Of a stretch of 64,000 nucleotides of DNA, positions 34,570 to 46,542 are shown one piece after another. The translations under genes and the position numbers were made by a program. The notes below the pieces were generated by a model. It had not been told where the DNA came from and did no database searches. It worked only from the letters and a program-made list of their open reading frames with translations. The DNA comes from Episyrphus balteatus (Eukaryota > Arthropoda > Insecta > Diptera > Syrphidae): the NCBI RefSeq assembly GCF_945859705.1, contig NC_079137.1, positions 59,986,552-60,050,551 of the forward strand. The letters are read 5' to 3'. Position 1 is the stretch's first letter; each line of letters starts with the position of its first letter.

Positions 34570-37500
34570 GAGGCAGTTCCTCCAAAAAGACCTTATTTGT
34601 TGTAATACGAACAACAGACTTAAACATTTTAAGCGTTCCGAATAAAGGATCAAGTCCATTTTAAATTTGTGCATTATACAGAACTTAGAAACCCTTTTTC
34701 AGGATCTTCTTTAAGTATTAGACCTTAAAACATCTGCTTATAATTTCTATTATTAGAAGTTCAAAGTTCTTTTATGGCAAAATCTTTTTTATTCCGTTGA
34801 ATATAATAATTTCAAAAAATGTCAACCTTTGAAAATCCATTTCAACATAATTAAACATCCACGTGCGAAATAATATCAATGATATCTTTTAAACCAGTTG
34901 TGCAATTTGTCATACTTCGTTCTCAATAATCAAAAAATATATCCAATTAAAATTTTTATCACCAAACCAAACCAACTTTTTCAAGTTCAATTCTCTTTTT
35001 GATTTATTGACTTACTGCCTGATAATCTTGATAAGAATCAAATAGGAAATAAAACCAAATTGACCCTTGTATATTTCTTTCGAAAATCCCAAAAAACAAT
35101 CATCATCACACTTTTGAACCTGATTTATTTGAGAAATCCAATTAAAATCGAGTTCCGAAAAACAAAAAAAAAAAATTACAAAAACTTACTTAACGTAACG
35201 TAAAATAAAAATAAATAAATTTAATAAAAAAAAAATACAAATACCATTCGCCTTTCTCGTCTGTATGAATGTGCAGTGTATAATCGGCCAAAATCACTGC
35301 ACTACCACACAACGCAGCTTATTCAAAGTTCATTAACATTTTGCATCATAAAAATAAAAAATAAAAAAAAAAAAATTGTATCGTTGCCACGATCGACGAC
35401 GACTCGACGAGACGCATAGTATTGGTTGGTGGCAATGCGATTTAATCATTAACGGATGGGCGTTTCATTTATTCGTTTATACGCGATCATCATTTGAACT
35501 TAGCACACATTTCGCATTTTTGTGACTCATTGCGAAATGCACGAGTTTATAACTCCCGCTCATATCGGAGTTTTTTTTTTATATTTTTTTATTGCAAAAT
35601 TTAAAAAAAAAAAAATATTATACAATCTTTTTGGTTCATTATATCCTGATCGTGACATTCACCTCTTTCAATATATAAAAAAAAAAACATTTTGCATTTA
35701 TTTATTTCCTTAAATGCGTTCTTTCACCGAAATTGTTTACTTTAATTTTAAACTTGAAATATTTTTTTTTTTTTTATTATTTATTGACTGAATTTTTTTA
35801 CAATGTACAAAGTTAATTTGCACAATTTTTGAACAGATGATATTCTGTGAAGTTCACTTGAAATATTGTAATTTTTTTTTTTTTATTTTAACAGTGTTAA
35901 AGTATGCTGATTTTTTTTTATTTCTTGATTTTTGTTTACTTTTTTTTTTTTTTTTTTTATAAATTGTTTAAAATCAATCATGTCAGTGCACTTTTGGGTC
36001 AATGGAATTCATTTGTTTATTTTGAGGAATTCTTGACTCTGTTTCCTGAATGGACTGGTTTTGTTAAGTTTTTTTTGTTTTTTTTTTTTTTTTTAATTTA
36101 TCGAGTCAGTGAACTTATTGTTTAAAAAATAATAAAGTTGTTTTATCAATTAAATTGTAGAAAGGTACATGACCGACACAATTATTTTCGATATTATAAG
36201 AAGGTGTGTCAAGGAAAGCTTGTTTTTTGGTGTTTTGAATATTGTTAGATGTATTTCATAATGATGAACGAATAATTTTCGATCTGCATGTACATCAAAC
36301 GTGTAGTCAATTTCTTTTTTTTTGGAAATAATCATTTTCAAGCAAAATAAAGAAATCACCAGCGTATTATTCATATTTATTGAAGATTTTTTATATTCTA
36401 CCACTTAAAGTGTTACAAGCATTTTTCGGTATTCCACTTTCTGATCGACACATTTTTGATTAAGTTGAAACTTTTTTTACGTTTTCCATTTCAAAAATAA
36501 TGAAATTCCTTAATGAGGACTTTTTTTTGAATTTTTGTGTTTCAAAAATTTCATAACTCCAGTTTGACCTGGAGACTCTTTTTCCAACTCATTTTAGAAG
36601 TAGTAAAATAATAAAATTAAAATAAATAAAATGCTTTAAAACAATTTTTAACATGTTCAAATTAATAAAAGTAATTTAAATGTTAAACAACACACTTGTT
36701 AAAAAATTCTTAATATTGTTATCCAATTGTATATCGATAGACAAATGATAAACTATGGGTTGCTTTGCACGGCCTATTTTCTTGTATCATATTGTTTTAC
36801 ACGCAGGATAACCCATTAGCAGGTCGGGTCAGGAAAAATTAGGAGAGATTTAAGATTGTTTTTTTTTTTTTAAAGGTTAGAGATTATATAATTTCTCTTT
36901 AAATTGAAGGCTTTTAGAGTTGATGACGTCATAAAAATATGTATCAAACTAAAGTGCACGATTTCAGAAAAAAATTATATTCCTAGTTTCACTTACCTAT
37001 ATTAATCTTTTGTTTTCTCTATGGGTATTATTATGGTTGTCAGTAATTACGATATTTTACAATTTTATTAAAAAATTAAATATACAACTGATAATGGAGG
37101 GTAAAGGAAGCGAGTGAGAGTTGCACACAAACCATTTGGATCATTGAATGTAAAAAGTTTTCAATATTTTAGATCAGGGAATTGCTTTGAATTTTAATGA
37201 AGTTAAAAATAGGGTTTTTGGCCAAATTTTTGTTTTAATTAAGCTTCAGATAATATTGGGCTACTGGGGCGTATGCGTGTCATTTTTTTTTCTGTAGATT
37301 CCCTATAAGTTTTATAAAAGTGCACAGGTAGATTTTTAAACTATGAATAAATTATTCCAAAAAACAGCTAATGAAAAAATTTGTTTGTATTTCTCTTCTT
37401 AATGCTTTAGAATTTATCAACAAAAATTTATATCATAATAATCTTAAACAGAAAGTTTTATTATTTTTTAATAGAGTATAAAAACTCATGAAAATTTGAC

Positions 37501-39665
37501 AAGCTTTGATGTTAAATAAGTACCTACACACGTTAAAAGTTTAATTTCTTTTTTTAAATAAAGTAAAGTAATAACTCAATATAAGTTCAAGTGACCTCAA
37601 AGTAATTGTAATAATTTTTTATTATTTTTGTTATTTTTTTCTTCGGTAAAGTAATAACTAATTTTAATTTCTAAAACAATTCAGGCAGTCCTAAGAAGTA
37701 CCTTGAAGTGCTGTAAGAAACATACATGCTAAAAGTAAATAGAATCTGCATTAAATTAACTGGATTTTCTTGTTAAATTTGAAACTGAAAAAAAGAATTG
37801 ACAAGTAATAGCTACAAAAATAATTTTAAACTATTTTTTTTTTTTTTTTTTTTTTATATATTTCTTCATGCTTTGCAAGTGGAGTGCACTTTTTTTAAAC
37901 TTAACATTTAAATATAAAATTACTCATATGAGCTGCAATATTAATTTTTGCATAGCAAACTAGCAATTTTAGACATTCAAAAAATAATAACTTTTTATTC
38001 TCTAACTTCAGTCATATTTTATCGGAATTTTGAAAAAAATAACAAACAAAAATCTACAAATTTGGATGCCAGCCAAACTTATTGTTTAGTATCATTTCAG
38101 ATTTTGTCCGCTAAATTAAGACTTATTTTAGCTGCAAATTTTAAGAAAGTTTGTACGGATTTCATTCATTTTTTACTAGAAATCTTGTTATTTTAAATAG
38201 ATGGAAGTTAAAATATTTTTGAAAACTTAATTTTCCGTCTTTATAATAAACTTCATCTAATTGTGGAAGTTTGACATAATTCAACTTTGATAAGTTTTTT
38301 TTTTGAATTTTTAAGTTTTCTTCTATTAGACAGCCCAAATACATAATTTCGTTTTCTTATTTCAAATTCTCAAATCCATTTAACTTAAAAGAATTCTTCA
38401 GCAATACTGTAGGAATTGGTAAAAGTAAATACCAATATGTACATACATTATGTCAGCCAAAAATATATTCATGAATGTAACAATTTTCGAAAAAAAGCAA
38501 TATAAAATAAAATTATTCATTCCCATCTCATACCACCTGCCCGATATGATCTCAATTTTGATCCCTCTCCTTTTATTTTTGACTGTAGTTTGATGCTCAC
38601 GTATTAATTTGGCAAAAAAAAAAAAATTCAGTATAGGTACTTAACTTTGAAATTCTATATACAAACGTATATTTATGTAAGTATGGTATAATATAATGTT
38701 CACAAAAAAAAAACGATACAAAAAAAAAAATTGTATAAAAAGGAAAAGCAAAAAACGACAACGCATAAATGATTTATATTCGTCGACAAATACACACACC
38801 AATACGCATGTATAGCTTTTAAACACGAAATACCACCGGTCAAAAAAAAAAAAAAAATAAATAAATTAAGTAGGTACCAAAAAAAAAACAACACTCTGCT
38901 GAACATAATAATTTGACAATGAACTTGAAACATGCGTGTGTGTGCCATGGACATACGAACACCGATTAAAATTCTTTTTTTTAATTTTGGTATACACAAT
39001 GGACAACCAAATTGAATAGAATACTAAAATAAAAAAAAAAAAGAAGAATATATAAGTACGAGTATAAATTTCGACACTTTCCGACGCAATGGCCTAGATT
39101 CGGAAAAGAACGACGCAAAAACATTTTTTTTTTGTTTGTTATTTTTGGACAAATTCTATATGTTGTCTGTTTTAACTTTTTCTTTTTTTTTTGGTTTGTT
39201 TATTTCTTTGCTGGTAATCCAGAAATTTTTCCACATAATACTGACTGACTGGATGAGTAATTAAACCTAATTATAAATTTAATTAAGTGATATGGTATAG
39301 TTTATTTTTTGTGGTAGGTATTTTTACTCTTGAACTTGAAATATAATGGAAACTAAGTGGTAGAGTGGAATATGGAATGGGAAGGAGGTTTAGCTTGTTT
39401 AAGAAGAAATAACTTAAACTTAGTCTAACAACATTTGGGCGGAATCCATCATTCTGAATATTGCAGTTTCAGAAAATGATCGCTTTTAGTATTGGTTTAT
39501 TCATATTTTTTTGGACTCCTCTATTTCATTTTTCAAACTTTGAGAAAAACTTTTCAAATCAAATCAAATAATATCAGCTTAAACCTAGTATATTTTCAAA
39601 TGAAAATAGTGAAATTCTGGCGAACCGTTTTATTTTTTGGTCGAAATTAGTAAATAATACTTAAC
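34570..39665. other. Long AT-rich stretch without recognisable gene
   Basis: About 5 kb of AT-rich sequence with many homopolymers (long T runs near 35940, 36075 and 37835). A GC-richer block at 35370-35500 includes repeated CGACGA near 35394. No frame has protein character and no repeat family was matched. Confidence 0.4.
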
Positions 39666-40096
39666 CACAGAGAAAAATAGACCACATAAAATAGAACAAA
39701 AACAATAAGATTTCTCTATGGTTTTCATCCAATAAGGAAACCTTATTAAAACAATCGGGTTTTCCTTATTGTTTTAAAATCTGCAAAAAAATTAAAAAAA
39801 CGATGACCAGGCTGGGAATCGAACTGGAGACTTCAAATCATTAGTCGCCCACCTTACCACCTGAACCAACCTGCCATGAAAATATTGATCGCGATTTTTG
39901 TTCTAGTGCTAAGTTGCAAAAAAAAATCAACTTTTCAGTCAAATTTTAATAAGATTTTCTCTATAAAAATAATAAGAAATCTCCTTAAAAAAACCTTATT
40001 AATCGTTGATTTTAATAAGATTTCCTTATGAAATGTATGAACGGTAAAACAATATGGCAATCTGTTAGTTTTTAGCGGGTCATATTTTTCTCTGTG
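39666..40096. mobile_element. TIR element with an internal tRNA-like core, copy A
   Basis: The ends are CACAGAGAAAAATA and its mirror image, giving a 431 bp element. Inside, AATAAGATTT/AAATCTTATT-type strings mirror each other. On the minus strand, 39876-39806 reads like a decayed tRNA: an A-box-like TGGTTCAGGTGG and a B-box AGTTCGATTCC in tRNA spacing. The stems no longer pair well. No clear target duplication was found. Copy B at 44990-45440 has the same organisation. Confidence 0.6.
39806..39876 (-). other. tRNA-like (Pol III A/B box) segment in TIR element A
   Basis: In minus-strand order: TGGTTCAGGTGG (A-box-like), an anticodon-arm-sized middle, then AGTTCGATTCC (B-box, near 39815-39825). 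The T stem is not complementary, so this is not a functional tRNA gene but a tRNA-derived or tRNA-mimicking block. Confidence 0.5.
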
Positions 40097-40099
40097 ACC

Positions 40100-40850
40100 G
40101 AAAGTTTTGAATATCAGCTTCAACTAAGCCAGAAGAAGTATATCTCAGCTGAAACTAAAAATTAAGGCTAAAATTGATAAATATCAGCTAAAATTGGTAG
40201 TTTTCATTGGAAATTGGTATAGGCATCTTAGCTAAAATTAATAAATATGGCCGAAAAATCGTAAATTTTAGCTGAAAGTGGAGAAATTCTACCGAAACTG
40301 CTTATTCTTAGTGAAACTTGCTTATTTTAATCACACCTCAAATATTGCATTATTAGCTTTCACTCGAAAATGTTAAATCTCAGTGGAGTTCGAAAGTCTC
40401 AGCTGTAACGAAAAATCTGATAAAACTGTTAAACTTCAGCTGAAACTGATTAATTTCAGTTGCCTTTAGTAAATCGGTAGATCTTAGCTGAAATTAATTA
40501 TTATCAGCTAAAACTTGTAAATTTTTGCTGAAAGTGGAGAAATTTGACAAAATTGCTAACTCCTACTAAAAAATAGATAAACCTTTACCAAAACTGGTGT
40601 ATCTCAGCCGGAACTAATCAATTTAATACTCACTTGAAACTCTGAAATATCTGCTACGATATTAGAAAATTTTAGCCGATTATCATAAATTTCAACAGAG
40701 TTAAGAAATCTTAGCGAAAACCTGAAAATTTCTGTCGGAACTCATACATTTTAGTTGAAACTGGTAATTCTCAACTGCAATTGGCAAATTCAAGCTGTAT
40801 CTGGTAAATTTCAGAAGAAACTGGTAAATGTGTAAATGAAATAATCTTAA
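40100..40850. repeat. Degenerate minisatellite, unit like TTTCAGCTGAAACTGGTAAA
   Basis: Strings such as ATCTCAGCTGAAACTAAAAA, TTTTAGCTGAAAGTGGAGAA, TTTTAGTTGAAACTGGTAAT and TTTCAGAAGAAACTGGTAAA recur at about 20 bp multiples. It is old and irregular. Half of the unit resembles that of the 17.1 kb array. Confidence 0.6.
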
Positions 40851-41275
40851 TATGACCATCCAATTTTCCTTTGATCAGTTGTTGAATATTAATGTCAAGC
40901 TCCAAACTCGATAAAATCCCTTCACGAATGGTTAAACAATTTTCGAATCCCAGAAACCCTTAGTTTCGGAAAAGGAAAAAAAGAAAACATATTTACAAAA
41001 CCTTTGAAGTCACAATGTTTTGCAGTAAGGAAGATTCCCTTCTGATGGACATTCCTGTCAGATTTTTTGGGAACAGGTTGTTGTTGTTGTTGTTGAATGC
41101 TTGATTTAAATGCCTCATCGGGAAATACAAAGACCTCCAATATTTTTGGGGTTTCGGGTAAACTTTATAACATTATAATAGACGACGTCATTCAATCGCT
41201 ACCTCGTCTCGCAGGTTACCATTCTGCACAAAACAAGTTTGAACTTAATTTCGATAACCGTCAGATGCCTATAGC

Positions 41276-42549
41276 GGGTTGGGGTCAAAATTCTGCCGGG
41301 GTCAAAATTCTTCTGTCAAAATTCTGTTTTTCAAAATTCTGCTTTCAAAATTCTACTTTTCATAATTCTGTTTTACAAAATTCTGTCAAAAATTTAAAAA
41401 GGGTTTGGAAAATGTTAAAAAGCGCGAGCATTTTAAATTTTTGACATAATTTTGTAAAATCATCTTCTAGGTTAATTGCCTGGCTTTTTCAGATTACTTA
41501 CTTATAGTACTTTGTCCATTTTTTGTAATATTCATTTTTTTTTGTTGATAAATCAATAAATTTAAAAATATTGAGAAAAGGTTTTTAATGATAATTATCT
41601 TCGAAAAATAATAATTGAACATTATTTAATTAGTCAAATAAAAATTGATATTCAAACCATTAAATAAGAAAAGGTATATACTTTATCACACAACATCGTT
41701 TCTATAATTAGTTTTCAACAGTATTGTCGAATAGATGTGAGTTATAAGAAAAATGAGGTGTATTTTGGTATAGTAAACGAAATGGTAACGGAGTTACGAA
41801 TAACAGAGTTACGCGCGACAGAGTTACGGCTGTCAAAGTTACGCGAAACCGAAGTTACGAAAAACTAGAGTTACGAATTCTAAAGTTATGTTAAGCTATG
41901 ACTTGTGATTTTTGGGTTGGCAACAATTGCGAGGAACGATATGGAACTATGGAAACATAAATAAGAGAATATCGATACGTAGGTGCAATATTAGTTGGAC
42001 AAATAAGAAGTTCATTTCAATTATGTCCCCCAAACTTACATAGGTATACTTATGTTTTTTTTTTTCTATTTCAACGTTTTTGCGATCTTCTCACAAAAAC
42101 AAAACCATATATGTATATATCTATACCTAACCAATCAAAGTTTTACAAGATTAAATAACACCCATTTTCGCTTTACTCATTTAGTTCTGACATGAGAAAA
42201 ATGTTAATCTCTTGTTTGTATTTCCATAATTCCATATCGTTCCTCGCAATTGTTGCCAACCCAAAAATCACATGTCATAGCTTAACATAACTTAAGAATT
42301 CGTTACTCTAGTTTTTCGTAACTTCGGTTTCGCGTAACTTTGACGCTCGTAACTCTGTCGCCCGTAACTCTGTCCCCCGTAACTCTGGTATTCGTAACTT
42401 CGTCGGTTTCCCATAGTAAACGCATATGCAGAATTAGCAGAATTTTTGTTTTGGTAAAAAGAATGCTGTCAGAATTTTGAAAGATAGAATAGGAAAAAAG
42501 CAGAATTTTGTAAATCAGAATTTTGAAGTCAGAATTTTGACCCGCTCCC
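41276..42549. mobile_element. Mutator-like foldback element, family 1, 9 bp duplication
   Basis: The ends are GGGTTGGGGTCAAAATTCTG (left) and GGGAGCGGGTCAAAATTCTG (right, reverse complement), flanked by perfect 9 bp duplications GCCTATAGC (41267-41275 and 42550-42558). The arms are built from repeated CAAAATTCTG(T) strings. No transposase is present. The 9 bp duplication suggests the Mutator (MULE) superfamily. A second element (41780-42412) is nested inside. Related copies are at 51044-51546 (intact) and 48866-49260 (fragment). Confidence 0.8.
41780..42412. mobile_element. Foldback element, family 2, nested in family 1
   Basis: Arms of about 190 bp (41780-41975 and 42215-42412) mirror each other and are rich in AGTTACG strings. 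Flanking copies of ATAGTAAACG (41770-41779 and 42413-42422) give a 9-10 bp duplication. The left end reads AAATGGTAACGGAGTTACG. Between the arms is about 240 bp of unrelated AT-rich sequence. Another copy enters at 63782. Confidence 0.8.
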
Positions 42550-43020
42550 GCCTATAGCCGGTTTTATATTCTGGGTTCAGCGTCTTTATCAAAATCAAGT
42601 GGGATGATTTGTCCTGAATTTCCAACATTTCGGGACTAGAATTCAGATGCAACTTTGTTGGTGTTGAAATACGTTTTCACTCATCACTTTCAAAATTTTG
42701 CAAATAGGACCTGTCGAGAAGTCTTAAGTAAATGAGTTTTGAAGATTTCTGTATCGCGATCTTGAACGGAAGATTGATAATAAAAACCGGATCAAAAATT
42801 AAAAAAAATTAAAAAAATCTGCGTTCAGCTGCACAGCCTCTACCACTTTGAATTTTGTAGGAAGTATTGCATCTTTTGAGGAGTTGAAAAAGCCTACAAA
42901 AGTATCATTGCCATAAATAAGGGCATTCAAATTTATCCTTAAGGACTTGTCAGAAAACTGAAGTCTCCTCCTATTGAGAGCTAATAAAGTCTTTTGAATA
43001 ACTGACAATCGTAGCTCTCC

Positions 43021-44989
43021 TTCATTTTACTCCTGGCCGAATAATAAAGATGATTGAAAGTGTAAGTTCCGAAAATTGTTTGATATAACATTTTTAAGCC
43101 AATATTTTGTAATTTAAAGTTTTGGAACTTACGTATTTTAAACAATTTTGGATATAACTCTCATTAAGACCCCTAAAGATCCATTTGAATTACTAAGTCC
43201 TGCAGTATAAAAAGTCATGTTGCTTATTACTTCTGGGGTCTTTGTACTTATTATTCATTTTCGACTTTTCTATCATAAACAAAAGACCCATCTAGAAGTT
43301 TCAAAAACAATATCGTTGACACTCATTAAAGGCGCTGTATGGCTGTTGCCTTGCCGTAATAACTTGTCGAAAAAAAACAACATGTGAATGAAGAGTCTAC
43401 GTAGCTAAATACGAAGAATAAGAGTATAACAAACGTAGAAAAAGAAAAGTCAAACGTCAACAACACAAAAAAAAAAAAAAAAAAATACGTTGGGGTCCAC
43501 CCTGAGGGGATTTACAAAAAAAAAAAAAAAAACTTAATGATGGTAATGATAATGAGGCTCTTATAGTTGTTGCTGGTTGGTGTTGGTGCGTTCCTCCGAC
43601 CTTTTTCTTCTTCATTTTTATTCATTTCTTTCTTCTTTCCATTTAACTCTGAAATTCACCCTCTGCCTCTTTGTATGCCTCTTTTTCCATAACTTTTTGT
43701 TAAAATTTTATTTTATTCAAATATTATGGTGTGTGGTTTGGTTAGACACTCTATCTAAATTCCAAAGGATGTGAGAAGAATGGGAAATTAGTTCCGCAGT
43801 GCGTGAAGAACTCGCATAGTACTCACATAGTACTCACATAGAAGCTATATAGAAGTTTCAAGATGAAAGAGAACAACAACGACGAGGCAAAAAGGTATTG
43901 GTATGGTTTTTTTTCGTTTTTTTTTATTATTATTCTTTAGGGCTTGCTTGCTGCTGCACATATTATTTTGTTGTAGTATATTGCAAAGGTATCCAAATCC
44001 ACAATAATAGGTGATTGCACTCTTGTGGCAACAACAACAACCTCTAACTGGGGAGAGCTCTGAGGATGATAGGACTGGGACTGGGAGTTCTTTAACATTC
44101 GTTTTAGTCATAATTGCTAAGGTAGTTATTGGAGTTCAACGTAACAGTTTTTCCCGGGTGGTAGGCAAAAAGGCAGTGTACGTTCGGTTGATGTGGTGGA
44201 AAAAAACTCTTCTAGATGGTGGAAAATTTCAATTCTAATCACGATGCAAGTTAGGTATAAGTGCAATGTGTAGTAGCGAAGGTATAGTTGAGTAAAGTTG
44301 CATCATCATTTGCAACTTAGGTGGCTGAAATGACGGTCTTGCTGGATGATGATCATTCTGATTATTATGATGATGATGGTAGCGGGTGATACCAGTATTT
44401 AACTATACCCGCAAAAGACATAGAGAACGATAGATGTAGTGCATGTAGTCGTTCCATGTGCCTGGTGCATGTGGAATGGACTTCAAGGAATTTCTCTAAG
44501 TTCTCGTGTAATGACGCGCCGCTACTAATGAGTCAGTCATTTTACCTGTTTTTTTTTTTTTGAAACTTGAGGCACCTACACAACGTATTAAAAAGAAGAC
44601 GGATGGGATAGGCTTACAGCTAGTTTCTTTTCTTGCACACAAGTGTTTCTTTGGGAATAGAACTTTTTAGACAGGAAGGAACTCATGACTTCCTAGTCGG
44701 AATCAGTTTTGTTCCATAAATGTATAGGTTTCTGGTAATTGTTTTTTCCACGACTTTTAAACCTTTTTTTTTTGACTATAACTTTGGTTGCTTACTTCGT
44801 TCTTAGAGTATGAAATAAGGAACTTTTAAGCGGAAACCTATTAATTTTCTGCTGATCTTTGTTGAAATCTACTAGAAGCCTTATTTTGAAGGTTTTGTCA
44901 TGATTAAAGAAGTTTTTCCTAATCAGGCTAATCGGGGGAGGAGATGTGTAATAAGCAGTGGAACTTCTGTAGTAGTGTGTTTACTATAT
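43021..44989. other. Unassigned stretch with a GC-richer block at 43980-44530
   Basis: No gene is recognised. The block has short opposite frames of 75-88 codons without protein character. Poly-A runs near 43470 and 43517 precede it. It may be regulatory. Confidence 0.35.
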
Positions 44990-45440
44990 GGAGAAAAAAG
45001 ACCACTTTAAAACAATCGGATTCCACATTAAATTAAGCGGATTTCTGCTTATTTTTTTTGCCAAGATGATCTCCGTTTTAAATTAAGCGGAAAAACCTTC
45101 TTAATTTCTTGAATGCGCAAATTTAAAAGAAACTCGCTTAATTTAAGCTGAAAGTCATCTTATTTTTATCTGGAAACATTTTATTAAAAAAAAAAAAAAT
45201 TGCATCTACTGGGGATCGAACCTACAACTGTCGGGTCAAGAGGCGAGTGATTTAAAGTCCACTTAACTCACTGTTTTGAAAATATGAATAATAAACTGCA
45301 ATTCAATCCAAAATCTGGCTGTAATTTTAAAATTTTAATTTTTTGTCAGTTTTTAAGATAGGAAAATTCACAGTAAAAACGATGTTCACCTTAAAAGTAA
45401 AAAAATTTAAGTGGATTCCACTTATATTAAGCGGAAATTG
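44990..45440. mobile_element. TIR-type element with an internal tRNA-like core, copy B
   Basis: The left end GGAGAAAAAAGACCAC resembles copy A (CAGAGAAAAATAGACCAC), followed by the shared AAAACAATCGG. Repeated AATTAAGCGG and TTCCAC strings mirror each other toward both ends. The right end is uncertain (about 45440), where the next element begins. A tRNA-like block sits in the middle. Confidence 0.5.
45209..45273 (-). other. tRNA-like (Pol III A/B box) segment in TIR element B
   Basis: On the minus strand GTGAGTTAAGTGG (A-box-like) is followed at tRNA spacing by a perfect-looking B-box GGTTCGATCC (45222-45213) and CCCAG. It is better preserved than in copy A, but no full cloverleaf closes and no acceptor stem is evident. 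Confidence 0.55.
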
Positions 45441-45447
45441 TATTTTC

Positions 45448-45988
45448 AAACTTGGTATTTAGCAGTTTTGGGTGATTCGCTAGAGGGAAAATTGGAATTT
45501 TATTTTTATGACCAAAACTAACGGTACCTGCCATATAACGGAAATAGAAAAGTTAATTTTTTTCAAAAACGGCTCTAACGATATTGATTAAAATTTTTGT
45601 GTGAAATATTACACATAAGAGCCAACTTTTGAAATAAAAATAATATTTTTTGTACCGTTTTTAACGGTACCTGTCATAGAACGGTTTTTTTTTATTTATG
45701 AATAACTCGTACAAGACTAATCCGTTTTCAACGAAAATTTTTATACAAGAGCGTCTAAGTAAAGGTTGTATTAAAATTTAAGAAAAATTTCAAAAAACAC
45801 ATTTTTGGATTTTTAAAAAATATTTCAAAATATTTTTTTCGAAAAATCAATTTTTTGAAAACGGTTTGACGAAAAATCTTTAAATTTCGTTTTTATATGT
45901 GAATTAATTATTTCTTCAAAATGGCATACCAACTTTTTTTTTGAATAATGTTAGAAAATTTTTATTTATAAAAAATTATTTTTAGACC
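45448..45988 (+). mobile_element. mini-me/DINE-like element, copy 3 (partial)
   Basis: Starts inside the family at CAAACTTGGTAT and carries both CGGTACCTG(C/T)CATA motifs (around 45522 and 45666) and the CAATTTTTTGAAAACGG block. It stops at the next inserted element. The microsatellite end is lost where TIR element B sits. Confidence 0.7.
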
Positions 45989-46542
45989 AAATTGAAGTAC
46001 CATTGTTTCAGTGCGCAATCTTTCGAGGAGTTATTTTTTATTAAAAATGTTGGATTTCTTTTTTTTTGTATTTCATTTATTTTGTATTCAATATTTTCAA
46101 TAATATTTCAAATCAGAAAGAAATTTAAACTGCTATATAAAGAGTGATTAAATAGCAGCTATTAATAGCTGTGTTTTTTAACATGCTGTTGTCTGCTATC
46201 ACTGCTCTTTAAAAATAGCTCTTTAGAACACCTCTACCCCATGTAGAATAAATTAAGGGGACCTAAAATGTTTGATGCGTCCGATAATAATCTTTGAGGC
46301 TTTTTCATTTTATCGAAAGGGCAATTCCTTTAGAGAGTTGTCTCCTGTAGCTTTACCTCAGCCGAAGACTAAATTTTCACCGCTTTTGTAATATTTTTGA
46401 TCTCTCCAAAACTTTCAATTTTAACAATTCTACAAGTTTCAGCTACATTGGCCCCATTAAATTCAAACAGTTAAGGTGGCTGAATTTTTTACCTAGGACC
46501 TCCAGCATTGCGCTAGCTATTACGTCAATGGTACTTCAATTT
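45989..46542. mobile_element. MITE with 17 bp inverted ends
   Basis: The ends AAATTGAAGTACCATTG and CAATGGTACTTCAATTT are perfect 17 bp inverted repeats, and similarity continues inward (GCGCAAT near both ends). The interior is 554 bp overall without coding. Duplication not found. It lies where mini-me copy 3 breaks off. Confidence 0.55.

Larger units (their letters stand above)
40870..43020 (-). pseudogene. Protein-like pseudogene candidate interrupted by a Mutator-like element
   Basis: The sequence flanking the 41276-42549 element is less AT-rich than its surroundings. On the minus strand it reads as protein-like segments broken by stops and frame changes. One, at 43005-42800, includes LLALNRRRLQFSDKSLRINL. 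Others lie at about 42770-42560 and at 41266-40925, the last ending in a Gln run. The same reading frame enters the element at one target copy and leaves it at the other, as expected for insertion into once-coding DNA. I do not recognise the family; it may be a dead gene or the coding part of a transposon. The boundaries are approximate. Confidence 0.35.
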
